Below are positions 18,034 to 27,030 of a DNA stretch of 64,000 nucleotides, in pieces. The DNA comes from Mycobacterium sherrisii (lineage in GTDB: Bacteria; Actinomycetota; Actinomycetes; Mycobacteriales; Mycobacteriaceae). Under the pieces are notes generated by a model. That model had not been told where the DNA came from and did not search any database. It saw only the letters and a program-made list of their open reading frames with translations. Both the position numbers and the translations under genes were made by a program. The stretch lies in assembly GCF_002102355.1 (NCBI RefSeq), contig NZ_LQPT01000099.1, positions 62,001 to 126,000 on the forward strand. The letters are read 5' to 3'. Numbering within the stretch: position 1 is the stretch's first letter; each line of letters opens with the position of its first letter.

Positions 18034-19959
18034 TCAGGTGTGACACGAGCTGGGTGGGCTCGCGGTTCGACGAATCCGGGCCAGCTCGGCAAGCGCGTTG
18101 ACCCGTCGCGTCGCGGTCGCGATCTCGTCGGCGAACTCCTGGCGACGCTTGGCCAGGTGCTCGCGGTCGCCACCGTCGACCAGCTCGCGGTGCCGGGCCA
18201 GCCGCAGCGCCGTCTTGAACAGCTCCATCGATCTGGACTCGGCGCTGGCGATCCGGCGCTGCAGTTCCCACTGCTTGCCCAGTTCCAGGCAGTCGGCCAG
18301 GAACTCGTCCTCGTCAAGTTCGTCGTCCTCCAGCGCGGCCAGCCGGTCGGCGACGATGTGGTAGGCGTCGAGGAACGGCCGCAACACCAGGTGCGCCAAC
18401 AGCAGGTCCGCCGATTCCAGCAACCTGCGCACGTCGGCGGCGGCCGCGGGCTTGCTGGTGTCCTCGACCGGGCCGATCAGCCGAACCTCGTCGGCCAGCT
18501 CCTTTTCGAACTGGGCTCGCCCGGAGAACAGGAACTCGAACTTCAGCAACTCCCGCAAGTTCAGCGCCTCGTCGCGTACGGTCACCGGCGACACCATGCC
18601 GTCGGCCGCATTCGTGGCGTGTTCCACCGCGGCCAGCAACGCCGTCTCCGCGATCGCGCGGTCGACCAGGATGTGGATCGCGGTGTTGCGGTAGAACGCG
18701 GCGACCAGATGCTGGTCCGCGCCGATCCCCCAGACCGCTTCGGTGCCGGCGTCGTAGACGCTGACCACACCGGAGGCGACCAGCTGATGCAACGTCCAAC
18801 GGATGGTGGAGCGATTCGTCAGATCCGCCGCCCCGGCGACCGCCCAGTTGCGTGCCGTGATGTAGCTGGCCAACGGTTGCACGGTGGCCAGCACCTCGCT
18901 GATCGACAGCGACCGGTCGGCCCCCAGCAGCGCCAGGCTCACCACGGCGGTGGGCGTGACCGGCGTCGCCCGGTTGATCCGGTGCTCGACGTCAAGCGCG
19001 ATCCGTTCGATCTCGGTCCCGATGCCCACCTCGTCGCCGCGCATCTCCTCGAGGCGCTTGCGCAGCGGCAGCGGTTCGCCGAAGTCCAGGTACGCCCGAC
19101 CGAGCCGCTTACCTTGCTGGCGAGCCAGCCCGACCAAGAATCGCAGATCCTCCGGCCGCTTCACCGCGCCGTAGGCCTCGGTGGTCATCGCCTCCACCTC
19201 GTGCAGCTGGTCGTACACGATCGAGGTTGGCACCAAATACACTTCGGGACCGTCGATTTCGTCGACGGCATCGGTGATATAGCGCAGGATGCCGAAAACC
19301 GGCGGTCGCAGCTTGCCGGTCCTGGTCCGTCCGCCCTCGATCGACCACGCCAGGTTGGCGTGATCCTGCACCAGCTGCGCGGCGTAGGCGCGCAGCGCGA
19401 AGCGGTACACGGGAATGTCTTTGGTCTGGCGACGGATGAAAATCGTGCCGGTGCGCTTGGCCCACCCACCCATCGGGAAGAAGTTCAGGTTTGCCCCGCC
19501 GAAGGTCAGCGCGGGCGAAAGCCGGTTGGCCAGCACCATTTCCGGCAGCAGCATGCCGTCCAGGTACGAGCGGTGGGAGAAGGCAAACGCCAATGTGGCT
19601 TTGCGGTCCAATTTGCGCAGCTGCGCGATCTGATCCTCGTCCACCAGCACGTCGTAGGCCCGCATCAGCCAGCGGCTGAACCCGCGCCAGCCCTGCACGG
19701 CCCGCTTGTCCAGCGAGGCCGCCATCTCGCGCAGGTACCCGACGGCCTCGGCGCGCACCTGGGAGGTGTCGCGACCCAGCTCATCGGCCAGCCTGGTCAG
19801 CCGCTCGTCGTACCAGGGCGCGCCCAGCAGCCGCGTCACCGCGGGCGGGTCGGTGGGCAACGGTATCACCGCCTCCTCGATAACCCCGGTGCGCTGCAAC
19901 ACTTTTCGGACGCCGGCCCGACCGAGTTCGCGTGCCGTCGCGAGCCGCTTGTCGGTCAT
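18034..19959 (-). CDS. plsB1: Glycerol-3-phosphate acyltransferase PlsB1
   Basis: Acyltransferase of 641 aa that places a fatty acyl chain on glycerol-3-phosphate at the membrane, starting phospholipid and triacylglycerol synthesis. PlsB family blocks: SHRSYLDG (HxxxxD catalytic motif), NLNFFPMGGWAKRTG, IEGGRTRTGKL (substrate-binding block) and DFGEPLPL. The C-terminal half is alpha-helical as in PlsB. ATG 19959 gives a length near M. tuberculosis PlsB1 (621 aa); the open frame extends to 20286, but that segment looks non-coding. A 14-codon ORF ends on this start codon. Confidence 0.9.
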   Translation of the reverse strand: MTDKRLATARELGRAGVRKVLQRTGVIEEAVIPLPTDPPAVTRLLGAPWYDERLTRLADELGRDTSQVRAEAVGYLREMAASLDKRAVQGWRGFSRWLMRAYDVLVDEDQIAQLRKLDRKATLAFAFSHRSYLDGMLLPEMVLANRLSPALTFGGANLNFFPMGGWAKRTGTIFIRRQTKDIPVYRFALRAYAAQLVQDHANLAWSIEGGRTRTGKLRPPVFGILRYITDAVDEIDGPEVYLVPTSIVYDQLHEVEAMTTEAYGAVKRPEDLRFLVGLARQQGKRLGRAYLDFGEPLPLRKRLEEMRGDEVGIGTEIERIALDVEHRINRATPVTPTAVVSLALLGADRSLSISEVLATVQPLASYITARNWAVAGAADLTNRSTIRWTLHQLVASGVVSVYDAGTEAVWGIGADQHLVAAFYRNTAIHILVDRAIAETALLAAVEHATNAADGMVSPVTVRDEALNLRELLKFEFLFSGRAQFEKELADEVRLIGPVEDTSKPAAAADVRRLLESADLLLAHLVLRPFLDAYHIVADRLAALEDDELDEDEFLADCLELGKQWELQRRIASAESRSMELFKTALRLARHRELVDGGDREHLAKRRQEFADEIATATRRVNALAELARIRRTASPPSSCHT

Positions 19960-20000
19960 GCCGCGCGCCCCGTTGCCGTCGCGGATTGGGTCGTCGTCAT
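19956..20000 (-). CDS. Possible 14-aa leader ORF coupled to plsB1
   Basis: ATG at 20000 follows GAGGAGAACGGAC, a good ribosome site, and encodes MTTTQSATATGRAA. Its TGA (19956-19958) overlaps the plsB1 ATG as ATGA in another frame. The plsB1 start itself has no good ribosome site, so coupling through this short ORF would explain its translation. A sequencing frame error that would fuse it to plsB1 cannot be excluded. Confidence 0.35.
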   Translation of the reverse strand: MTTTQSATATGRAA

Positions 20001-20143
20001 GTCCGTTCTCCTCAAATGTCACCGGGTGGCGGGACGGCTCTGACCAGCTGCGCTTGTCCACCTCCCCTGGCTGAGCGTACGTCCGCGGCCGGGTCGCTCG
20101 AAGCACATTTTGGGATTTCGCGGGGTAGCGCCTGCCCGCGCGG

Positions 20144-21013
20144 GTGCCCGCCGAGTACGTTCGGATCATGCGGTCCCGACCCCGTACCGGCGCGCACGAC
20201 CTGACGCCGCTCGAGGAGACCGCATTGCTGACCCAATACGCCCGGGCACTGGACAGCAGCTGGCCCCGGCCGATTCTCGGCGACACCCTCGCCGCAAAAA
20301 TCGTCGAGCGAATCGACTATGACTTTGCTGGGCTGGGCATTCCCGCGAGCGTGGTGTGCCAGACGGCGCTGCGCGCCAAGATGCTCGACGAGCGGGTGCG
20401 GGCCTTTACGGCCGAGCACCCGGACGCCGTCGTCGTCGACCTCGGTGGCGGGCTCGACTCCGGTCCGTTCCGGGTGGGCCCGCCCGACACCGTCGACTGG
20501 TACAGCATCGACCTGCCGGGGGTCAGCGCGTTACGTGCGCAACTGCTGCCGACCAGCCCGCGCGCCCACGTGTTGACCGCGTCGGTGGCCGATCAATCCT
20601 GGCCCAACTCCATACCCACCGATAGGCCGGCCATGGTGATCGCCGACGGGTTGTTCGCGTTCCTGTCCGAGCCGGTGCTGATCGCGTTGTTTCGGCGCAT
20701 CACGACGTACTTCGGCTCCGGGCAGTTGGCGTTCAACGACTATGGCCGGATCGGCCGGATCAGCCGGCTTGCGGTCAAGTTGGCGCCGCAGCGGATGTTC
20801 AGCAGCGTCGGCGCGCAATGGGGCTATCCGGGGTTCGAGGATCCCCGGCTGCCCGAGAAGTGGAATCCGGCGCTCACACTCGTCGAGGAGGCGAGTCTGG
20901 CCCACCAGCCGGAGGTCGAGCTATTTCCGGGCTGGATTCGGTTCGCCACCAGGATCTCAGGCATGTTCGAAGTCTCCGCGCGCAAGGCGCGAATCTTGCG
21001 CTACCAGTTCTAG
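20144..21013 (+). CDS. Class I SAM methyltransferase, LCMT/TcmP-like
   Basis: Methyltransferase of 289 aa resembling the leucine carboxyl methyltransferase/polyketide O-methyltransferase family. TALRAKMLDERV, the SAM-binding VVDLGGGLDSGPFR, WYSIDLPGV and the helix after MVIADGLFAFL are typical. The alternative start is ATG 20168 (MRSRPRTG); neither start has a clear ribosome site. It diverges from plsB1. The substrate is not evident. Confidence 0.8.
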   Translation: MPAEYVRIMRSRPRTGAHDLTPLEETALLTQYARALDSSWPRPILGDTLAAKIVERIDYDFAGLGIPASVVCQTALRAKMLDERVRAFTAEHPDAVVVDLGGGLDSGPFRVGPPDTVDWYSIDLPGVSALRAQLLPTSPRAHVLTASVADQSWPNSIPTDRPAMVIADGLFAFLSEPVLIALFRRITTYFGSGQLAFNDYGRIGRISRLAVKLAPQRMFSSVGAQWGYPGFEDPRLPEKWNPALTLVEEASLAHQPEVELFPGWIRFATRISGMFEVSARKARILRYQF

Positions 21014-21384
21014 GCGGAATGGATGCCACACGTGCAGGCGTCGATCGACGGGCAGGTGCAGTTCATGCCCCACTCGATGACGGCCCTGGCCCGGGCTAGC
21101 GCCGCCATTTGCGCGTCGATCTCGGCGAGTTTGGCCTCGGCCAGTGCGCGGCTGGCCGGACGGCCGGGGGCGTCGTCGGCGAACAGCAGCTGGATTTCGT
21201 CCAGCGCGAAGCCCGCGGATTTGCACAGCCGGATGACCTCGAGGCGGGCCAGGACCGCGTCGCCGTAGCGGCGCTGGCCGCCTTGCCGCGTGGGCTGCGG
21301 TAACAGGCCGATCTGCTCGTAGTAGCGCAGTGTGGTCGCGGCGACGCCGGATTCGCGAGCCACCTCGCCAATGGTCAGCGACAC
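21010..21384 (-). CDS. MerR-family regulator with C-terminal Cys cluster
   Basis: Regulator of 124 aa from GTG 21384, chosen because GGGAGGTCCGA precedes it. The N-terminal winged helix (LTIGEVARESGVAATTLRYYE, RRYGDAVLARLEVIRLC) is followed by a long dimer helix (about 80-108) and a tail with four Cys in NCTCPSIDACTCGIH. That pattern is used by metal- or redox-sensing MerR proteins, so metal or thiol stress sensing is plausible. A perfect palindrome in its promoter region lies directly before the divergent oxidoreductase gene. Confidence 0.85.
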   Translation of the reverse strand: MSLTIGEVARESGVAATTLRYYEQIGLLPQPTRQGGQRRYGDAVLARLEVIRLCKSAGFALDEIQLLFADDAPGRPASRALAEAKLAEIDAQMAALARARAVIEWGMNCTCPSIDACTCGIHSA

Positions 21385-21407
21385 TCGGACCTCCCGGCAA
21401 CTCATGC

Positions 21408-21438
21408 TTGACTTAGAGTCAACTCTAAGTTCTGTACT
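21408..21438 (+). promoter_or_regulatory. MerR-type promoter/operator for the F420-type oxidoreductase gene
   Basis: A -35 box TTGACT (21408-21413) and a weak -10 (TGTACT, 21433-21438) are separated by 19 bases, the long spacer typical of MerR promoters. Within the promoter lies ACTTAGAGT-CA-ACTCTAAGT (21411-21430), a perfect 9-bp inverted repeat. Transcription would start about 7 bases on, at the ATG 21445 of the next gene, giving a leaderless mRNA. Confidence 0.7.
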
Positions 21439-21444
21439 GGCAGC

Positions 21445-21885
21445 ATGCATACCCTTCAGCACCTCAGCACCGCCCGCTACGCCTCGCTGCGGTCGTTTCG
21501 CCGCGACGGCACACCCGTGGACACCCCCATCTGGTTCGCCATGGATGGCGACGCCCTGGTATTCCGCACGAAGGCGGGACCCAAGACCAAGCGGCTAACC
21601 GGCCGGCCCGAGGTGGAACTGGTGGCCTGCGATTACCGCGGCCGGGTCCACGACGGGGCGCCGACGCTGACCGGACGCGCGACGCTGTTGTCGGGCGAGG
21701 AAGCCGAACGGGCCAATCGGTTGCTGCACCAGCGCTACGGCTGGCAGTGGAACATCGTGCCGCTGCTCAAGATTCCGGGAGTGACCAATGTGCACCGCGA
21801 CCTGCCGCTGCGGGAAAAGCTGCGGCGGGCCCGATCGCGCGGCCTGTGGGACGACAGCGTCATCGTTCGGGTAGATCTCGGCTGA
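21445..21885 (+). CDS. PPOX-class F420/flavin-dependent oxidoreductase
   Basis: Split-barrel flavin/F420 protein of 146 aa. TLQHLSTARYASLRSF, GTPVDTPIWFAMDGD, FRTKAGPKTKRL and EVELVACDYRG are typical of PPOX-class F420-dependent enzymes. It is divergent from a Cys-tailed MerR gene and sits directly behind a MerR-type operator, so induction by the MerR signal is likely. There is no ribosome site; the ATG is at the expected transcription start. The substrate is unknown. Confidence 0.82.
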   Translation: MHTLQHLSTARYASLRSFRRDGTPVDTPIWFAMDGDALVFRTKAGPKTKRLTGRPEVELVACDYRGRVHDGAPTLTGRATLLSGEEAERANRLLHQRYGWQWNIVPLLKIPGVTNVHRDLPLREKLRRARSRGLWDDSVIVRVDLG

Positions 21886-21887
21886 CA

Positions 21888-21985
21888 GTGTGCAGCCACG
21901 GTTTTGCGTGTGCAGCCACGGCGACGACACGCCGGGCCACGCCGCCGCAGCCGCACAGTGAAAGCCGTCAATGCACACACGAAGA
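21888..21985. repeat. 20-bp intergenic repeats, copy 1
   Basis: GTGTGCAGCCACGGTTTTGC (21888-21907) is followed at once by a second GTGTGCAGCCACGG (21908-21921), then by GCCGCCGCAGCCGCACA and GCACACA in the opposite sense. The same unit type occurs at 26077-26214. It fills the gap between the oxidoreductase gene and the dnaE1 3' end. Confidence 0.6.
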
Positions 21986-22005
21986 CGCGGCGAGCCGGTC
22001 CGCGG

Positions 22006-25000
22006 CTAGCTACCCAAACAGCCCGGACCCAGCAGCTCTTTCAGGTCGCCCATCAATGCCGGCGACGGCGTCACGCACAGCGACTGGTCCAATTCCAGCG
22101 TCGTGATCCGGTCGCCGCTGATCAACCGCAGATGAACGTGTGAGGTGCCCGGATGCCGCGCCAGCACCTGCTTGAGCGCGCTCACCTTGTCGATGGTGCA
22201 CTGCCGCGTGGGCAGGCTCACCGCCAGCGGCCGATTCGGTTGGGCGTTGGAAAAGTCGGGCACCACAAGCTCGTTGGCGATCAGCGAGATGCGGTCGTCA
22301 CGAATCGCCACCTTCGCGTTGATCAGCACCACCGCGTCGTCGGCGATGTCGGCACCGTACGCGGAGTACGCGTGCGGGAAGAACATCACCTCGATGCCAC
22401 CGGTGAGGTCTTCCAATTGCGCTGACGCCCAAGGCATTCCGTTCTTGTTGACCCTGCGATTCACCGAGGCCAGGATGCCGCCGACCCGCACCTGGGTGTC
22501 GTTGGGCACATCGCCGTCGAGGATGGCCGGGATCTGGGTGTCGACCTGGGCGGCCAGCAGGTGTGCCACGCCGTTGAGCGGATGCCCGGACACGTAGAGC
22601 CCCAGCATCTCCCGCTCCAGGGCAAGCTTGTGTTTGTCTTCCCACTCGTCGTCGGGAACCTTGATGGTGAACACCGAATCGGTGCCATCGATCCCGTCAT
22701 TTCCGCCGCCGAACAGATCGAATTGGCCGATCGCTTCGGCCTTTTTGGTGCCCAGCACCGAATCGACCGCGTCGGTGTGGACCAGGAACAGGCCCTTGCG
22801 GGCGTGCCCCAGCGAATCGAAAGCGCCCGCCTTGATCAGCGACTCGGTGACCTTCTTGTTGCAGGCCGAGATGTCGATCTTGTTCAGGTAGTCCGAGAAG
22901 TCGGTGAATTTGCTTTTCTCGGTGCGGGTCTTGATCAGCGAGGCCACCACGTTAGCGCCCACGTTGCGCACCGCACCCAGTCCGAAGCGGATGTCCTTGC
23001 CGACCGAAGCGAAGTTGACCAGCGACTCATTGACATCCGGCGGCAGCACGGTGATGCCGAGCTTGCGGCAGTCGGCCAGGTACACCGCGGCCTTGTCCTT
23101 GTCGTCACCCACCGAGGTCAACAGGCCCGCCATGTACTCGGCCGGGTAGTTCGCCTTGAGGTAGGCCGTCCAGTACGACACCAACCCATACCCTGCGGCG
23201 TGCGATTTGTTGAACGCATACCCGGCGAACGGGAGGATGGTGTCCCACAACGCTTTCACCGCTTTTTCGGAGAAGCCGTTGGCGGTCATGCCCTCGTAGA
23301 AGCCCTTGTACTCGGCTTCGAGCACCTCGAGCTTCTTCTTGCCCATCGCCTTGCGCAGCGCGTCGGCCTTACCCATCGTGTAGGAAGCGACCTTCTGGGC
23401 GATGAACATGATCTGCTCTTGGTAGACGATCAACCCGTACGTCTCGGCGAGGATTTCGCGCAGCGGTTCCTCGAGCTCGGGGTGGATCGGCTTGATCGCT
23501 TGCCGGCCGTTCTTACGGTCCGCGTAGTCGTTGTGGGCGTTCATACCCATCGGTCCCGGCCGGTACAACGCCAGCACCGCCACGATGTCGTTGAATTCGG
23601 TGGGCTGCATCCGGCGCAGCAGATCGCGCATCGGCCCGCCGTCGAGCTGGAACACCCCCAGGGTGTCGCCGCGCCCCAGCAGCTCATAGGTCGGCTTGTC
23701 GTCCAGCGGCACCGACTCGAGGTCGAGGTCGATGCCCCGGTTGGCTTTGATGTTGTCCAGCGCGTCGCCGATGATCGTCAGGTTGCGCAGGCCCAGGAAG
23801 TCCATCTTCAGCAGGCCGATGGCCTCACACGACGGGTAATCCCAGCCGGTGATGATGGCCCCGTCCTGCGGCCGCTTCCACAGCGGGATCGCCTCGGTCA
23901 GCGGTTCGCTGCTCATGATCACCGCGCACGCGTGCACGCCGGCGTTGCGGATCAACCCCTCCAGGCCGCGCGCCGTCTGGTAGATGGTGCGCACATCGGG
24001 GTCGGTCTCGATCAAGCCGCGAACTTCCGCGGCCTCCTTGTACCGCTCGTGGCTGGGATCGGTGATCCCCGACAGCGGAATGTCCTTGGCCATGATCGGC
24101 GGCGGCAGCGCCTTGGTGATGCGATCGGCGATCGCGAAGCCCGGCTGCCCGTAATGAATACGTGCCGAATCCTTCAGCGCCGCTTTGGTTTTGATGGTGC
24201 CGAAGGTAATGACCTGGGCGACGCGGTCGTGGCCCCACTTCTCGGCGGCGTACCGCACCATCTCACCGCGCCGACGGTCGTCGAAGTCGATATCGATATC
24301 GGGCGCCGACGGGCGTTCGGGGTTGAGGAACCGCTCGAACAGCAAACCGTGCGGAATCGGGTCGATATTGGTGATGCCCAGCGCGTAGGCCACCAGCGAG
24401 CCCGCCGCCGATCCACGCCCCGGTCCGACCCGGATGTCGACCGAGCGGGCGTAGCTAATCAGGTCGGCGACGATCAGGAAGTACGACGGGAAACCCTTGT
24501 CGCAGATCACCTTGATCTCGTAGGAGGCCCGATCGATGTAGTCCTGGCCGACGCCGTCGGGGAACCGGCGCCGCAACCCCGCCATTACCTCGTGATGCAG
24601 CCAGCTGGCCTGGTCGTGCCCATCGGGCACCGGGAAGATCGGCATCCGGTCGCGGGGGGTCCACACTTCGTCGTAGGACTGCACCCGCTCGGCGATCAAC
24701 AACGTGGAGTCGCACGCGCCGGGAACCGTGTCGTCCCAGATCTGGCGCATCTCCGCGGCCGACTTCAGGTAGTAGCCGTCGCCGTCGAACTTGAACCGGT
24801 TCGGGTCCGACAGCGTCTTGCCGGTCTGCACGCACAGCAGCGCCTCGTGGTTGTGCGCGGCGTCGCGAGTGACGTAGTGGCAGTCGTTGGTGGCCAGCGG
24901 CCGGATGCCGAGCTTCCGGCCGATCTCGAGCAGACCCTCGCGGACCCGTTGCTCGATCGACAGCCCGTGATCCATCAGCTCGAGGAAGTAATTGTCCGGC

Positions 25001-25557
25001 CCGAAGATCTCGCGCCACTTGGCCGCCGACTCCAGCGCCTCACGGTCGTGCCCCAACCGCAGCCGGGTCTGCACTTCCCCGGAAGGGCAGCCGGTGGTGG
25101 CGATGATGCCCTCGGCGTGTTCGGCCACCAGCTCGGCGTCCATCCGGGACCACTTGCCCAGCTGCCCCTCGAAGGAGGCCCGCGAGGTCAACTTGAACAG
25201 GTTGCGCAGCCCGGTGGCGTTCTCGGCCACCATCGTCAGGTGGGTGTAGGACCCGCTGCCCGAGACGTCGTCGGACTTCTGGCTCGGGTCGCCCCATAAG
25301 ACCCGCCGGGTGTCGAAGCGGGACCCGGGCGCGATGTACGCCTCGACACCGATGATCGGTTTGATCCCCGCCTTGGTCGCCGCGTTGTAGAACTCGCTGG
25401 CGCCGAACATGTTTCCGTGGTCGGTCATCCCGACCGCGGGCATCTGCAGCCGCTGGACCTCGGCCAGCATCGGCGTGATCTTCGCGGCACCATCAAGCAT
25501 CGAATACTCGGTGTGGTTATGCAGGTGCACAAAGGACCGCGAAGATGAACCGCTCAT
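22006..25557 (-). CDS. dnaE1: DNA polymerase III alpha subunit DnaE1
   Basis: Replicative polymerase of 1183 aa. The N-terminal PHP domain ([24 protein letters not shown]) is intact; in mycobacteria it carries the proofreading exonuclease. The polymerase core has [16 protein letters not shown] and the catalytic PDIDIDFDD. Fingers, tau-binding and C-terminal OB-fold regions follow ([18 protein letters not shown]). The length equals that of M. tuberculosis DnaE1 (Rv1547, 1184 aa). ATG at 25557. Confidence 0.97.
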   Translation of the reverse strand: MSGSSSRSFVHLHNHTEYSMLDGAAKITPMLAEVQRLQMPAVGMTDHGNMFGASEFYNAATKAGIKPIIGVEAYIAPGSRFDTRRVLWGDPSQKSDDVSGSGSYTHLTMVAENATGLRNLFKLTSRASFEGQLGKWSRMDAELVAEHAEGIIATTGCPSGEVQTRLRLGHDREALESAAKWREIFGPDNYFLELMDHGLSIEQRVREGLLEIGRKLGIRPLATNDCHYVTRDAAHNHEALLCVQTGKTLSDPNRFKFDGDGYYLKSAAEMRQIWDDTVPGACDSTLLIAERVQSYDEVWTPRDRMPIFPVPDGHDQASWLHHEVMAGLRRRFPDGVGQDYIDRASYEIKVICDKGFPSYFLIVADLISYARSVDIRVGPGRGSAAGSLVAYALGITNIDPIPHGLLFERFLNPERPSAPDIDIDFDDRRRGEMVRYAAEKWGHDRVAQVITFGTIKTKAALKDSARIHYGQPGFAIADRITKALPPPIMAKDIPLSGITDPSHERYKEAAEVRGLIETDPDVRTIYQTARGLEGLIRNAGVHACAVIMSSEPLTEAIPLWKRPQDGAIITGWDYPSCEAIGLLKMDFLGLRNLTIIGDALDNIKANRGIDLDLESVPLDDKPTYELLGRGDTLGVFQLDGGPMRDLLRRMQPTEFNDIVAVLALYRPGPMGMNAHNDYADRKNGRQAIKPIHPELEEPLREILAETYGLIVYQEQIMFIAQKVASYTMGKADALRKAMGKKKLEVLEAEYKGFYEGMTANGFSEKAVKALWDTILPFAGYAFNKSHAAGYGLVSYWTAYLKANYPAEYMAGLLTSVGDDKDKAAVYLADCRKLGITVLPPDVNESLVNFASVGKDIRFGLGAVRNVGANVVASLIKTRTEKSKFTDFSDYLNKIDISACNKKVTESLIKAGAFDSLGHARKGLFLVHTDAVDSVLGTKKAEAIGQFDLFGGGNDGIDGTDSVFTIKVPDDEWEDKHKLALEREMLGLYVSGHPLNGVAHLLAAQVDTQIPAILDGDVPNDTQVRVGGILASVNRRVNKNGMPWASAQLEDLTGGIEVMFFPHAYSAYGADIADDAVVLINAKVAIRDDRISLIANELVVPDFSNAQPNRPLAVSLPTRQCTIDKVSALKQVLARHPGTSHVHLRLISGDRITTLELDQSLCVTPSPALMGDLKELLGPGCLGS

Positions 25558-25622
25558 AGGGACGCCAGTCTATGACCGACCACCGACACTTCATCGGCGT
25601 GTCGCGCAAGTGTGTCTGGGTT

Positions 25623-26054
25623 TTATCCGTACAGCTCGACGAAGTTCTTCAGCGACTTCTCGACGTCGCCCTTGACGGCACGCGCCGCCGCCGATCCGAC
25701 CGGCCCGAACAGCGGCCGGCCGCCCAATTCAAGCCGCAGCCCGAGGGTCGAGCCCACCTCGGTGGGCCGCACCGTGAGGGTGACGCCGTATTTGGTCCCG
25801 CCCTTGCCTGAACCCGCCATCACCACCCGGTGCGGCGGGTCCCAGACGGTCACCGTCCAGGTGACCCGGTTGCGCATGCCCTTGGCGCGGGCCACACCGA
25901 CGATCTGGGTGCCTTCGGTGATCTCGTCGGGCAGTTCGCTGCGCCACCCCTCGTGCATGGTCAGCCAGTCGCCCAGGTCCGACAGATCGGCGACGTGGTC
26001 CCACATGTCCTGCGGGGTCATCGGGACGTCCAGGGTCAAATCCACAGCGGCCAT
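25623..26054 (-). CDS. SRPBCC/polyketide cyclase-like protein (Rv1546-like)
   Basis: START/SRPBCC-fold protein of 143 aa, the usual length. [20 protein letters not shown] and [16 protein letters not shown] form the first strand-helix unit, and the long C-terminal helix ([20 protein letters not shown]) closes the ligand cavity. It probably binds a hydrophobic ligand; the actual role is unknown. It lies upstream of dnaE1, both on the minus strand, 65 bases apart. Confidence 0.8.
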   Translation of the reverse strand: MAAVDLTLDVPMTPQDMWDHVADLSDLGDWLTMHEGWRSELPDEITEGTQIVGVARAKGMRNRVTWTVTVWDPPHRVVMAGSGKGGTKYGVTLTVRPTEVGSTLGLRLELGGRPLFGPVGSAAARAVKGDVEKSLKNFVELYG

Positions 26055-26076
26055 CCCGCAAACCTAGCCCGTGACC

Positions 26077-26214
26077 GGTGTGCGCTCACGGTTTTCGGTG
26101 TGCGCTCACGGTTTTCGGTGTGCGCCCACGGTGGCGTGGCTCCGGCGTGTCGCCGCCGCAGACGCACACCCGAGGCCGCAGACGCACACTCGACGCCGCA
26201 GACGCACGGCGAGC
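26077..26214. repeat. 20-bp intergenic tandem repeats in two opposing blocks, copy 2
   Basis: GGTGTGCGCTCACGGTTTTC is repeated at 26077 and 26097, with a partial third unit at 26117. After 22 bases there are three units of GCCGCAGACGCACAC plus 5 bases at 26155, 26175 and 26195. Reversed, the second block reads GTGTGCGTCTGCGG against GTGTGCGCTCACGG in the first, so the blocks are inverted versions of one unit with the same 20-bp period. They could fold into a long hairpin between the SDR stop and the SRPBCC gene. Confidence 0.7.
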
Positions 26215-26222
26215 CGCGAAAG

Positions 26223-27026
26223 TCAGTGGCTGGGGCCGCCGCGGAACCGGTTACCGATGCGGATCGCCGGCAGTAGCAGGCTGCGCGGGGTGTACCGGCC
26301 GCCGTTGCTGACCACCTTGGGCACCACACCGGGGACGACGGTGCGCTTGCCGGTCAGCATCCCGTCGATGGCGGCCTCGGCGACGTCCGCCGGCGACACC
26401 TGCGCCAACGGCACGCTGAACCGCTTGGCGTTGGCGATCTCGGCCCACTCGGTGGGCACCGGTCCGGGACACAGCGCCGTCACCGACACCCCGGTCCCGT
26501 GCAGCTCCTCGTGCACGGCTTCGGAAAACGTCTGCACAAAGGCCTTGGTCGCCGAATACACCGCCATGTAGGGCAGCGGCTGAAACGCGGCGATCGAGGC
26601 GATGTTCAGCACCGCTCCGGCGCCGCGCTCGACCATGCCGCCCAGCGCCGCGTGGGTGAGCTCCATCAACGCCAGGGCGTTAAGCGTGACCTCTTCACTT
26701 TCGCGTTCCAGCGGCAGCTCGCGGAACACCCCGCTGGTGCCGAATCCGGCGCTATTGCACAGCCCGGCAATCGATTCGGTGCGCAGCCGGTCGGCCAGCT
26801 TCGCGCGGGCCTTGGCGTCGCTGAGGTCCAGCGGCAGCACCTCGACGGCGACCGAGAATTCCTCGCCCAGCTGGCCCGCTAGCTCGTCGAGGCGCTCGCG
26901 CCGCCGCGCCACCAACAACAGCGGAAAACCCCGCCGGGCCAGGCCGCGGGCCAGCTCGGCGCCGATACCGGAGGACGCCCCGGTGATGACGACGGTGGAC
27001 TGGTTTGCGGGTTTCGGGAGGCTCAT
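26223..27026 (-). CDS. Short-chain dehydrogenase/reductase (Rv1544-like)
   Basis: Classical SDR of 267 aa. VVITGASSGIGAELARGL binds the cofactor; the basic ARRRERLDEL favours NADPH. NSAG is the NAG position, the catalytic Ser is in NIASIAAF, and YSATKAF is YxxxK. M. tuberculosis Rv1544 has the same length and is annotated as a possible ketoacyl reductase. It follows the Rv1543-like SDR by 4 bases, so the two form an operon. Confidence 0.88.
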   Translation of the reverse strand: MSLPKPANQSTVVITGASSGIGAELARGLARRGFPLLLVARRRERLDELAGQLGEEFSVAVEVLPLDLSDAKARAKLADRLRTESIAGLCNSAGFGTSGVFRELPLERESEEVTLNALALMELTHAALGGMVERGAGAVLNIASIAAFQPLPYMAVYSATKAFVQTFSEAVHEELHGTGVSVTALCPGPVPTEWAEIANAKRFSVPLAQVSPADVAEAAIDGMLTGKRTVVPGVVPKVVSNGGRYTPRSLLLPAIRIGNRFRGGPSH

Positions 27027-27030
27027 CGCG

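Noticed and set aside
22561-25299. Very long open frame (912 codons) on the strand opposite dnaE1
   Set aside because: It mirrors the dnaE1 codons, contains no domain, and is a by-product of GC-rich third positions. The same applies to long frames opposite mps1, mps2, ileS, treX and treY.
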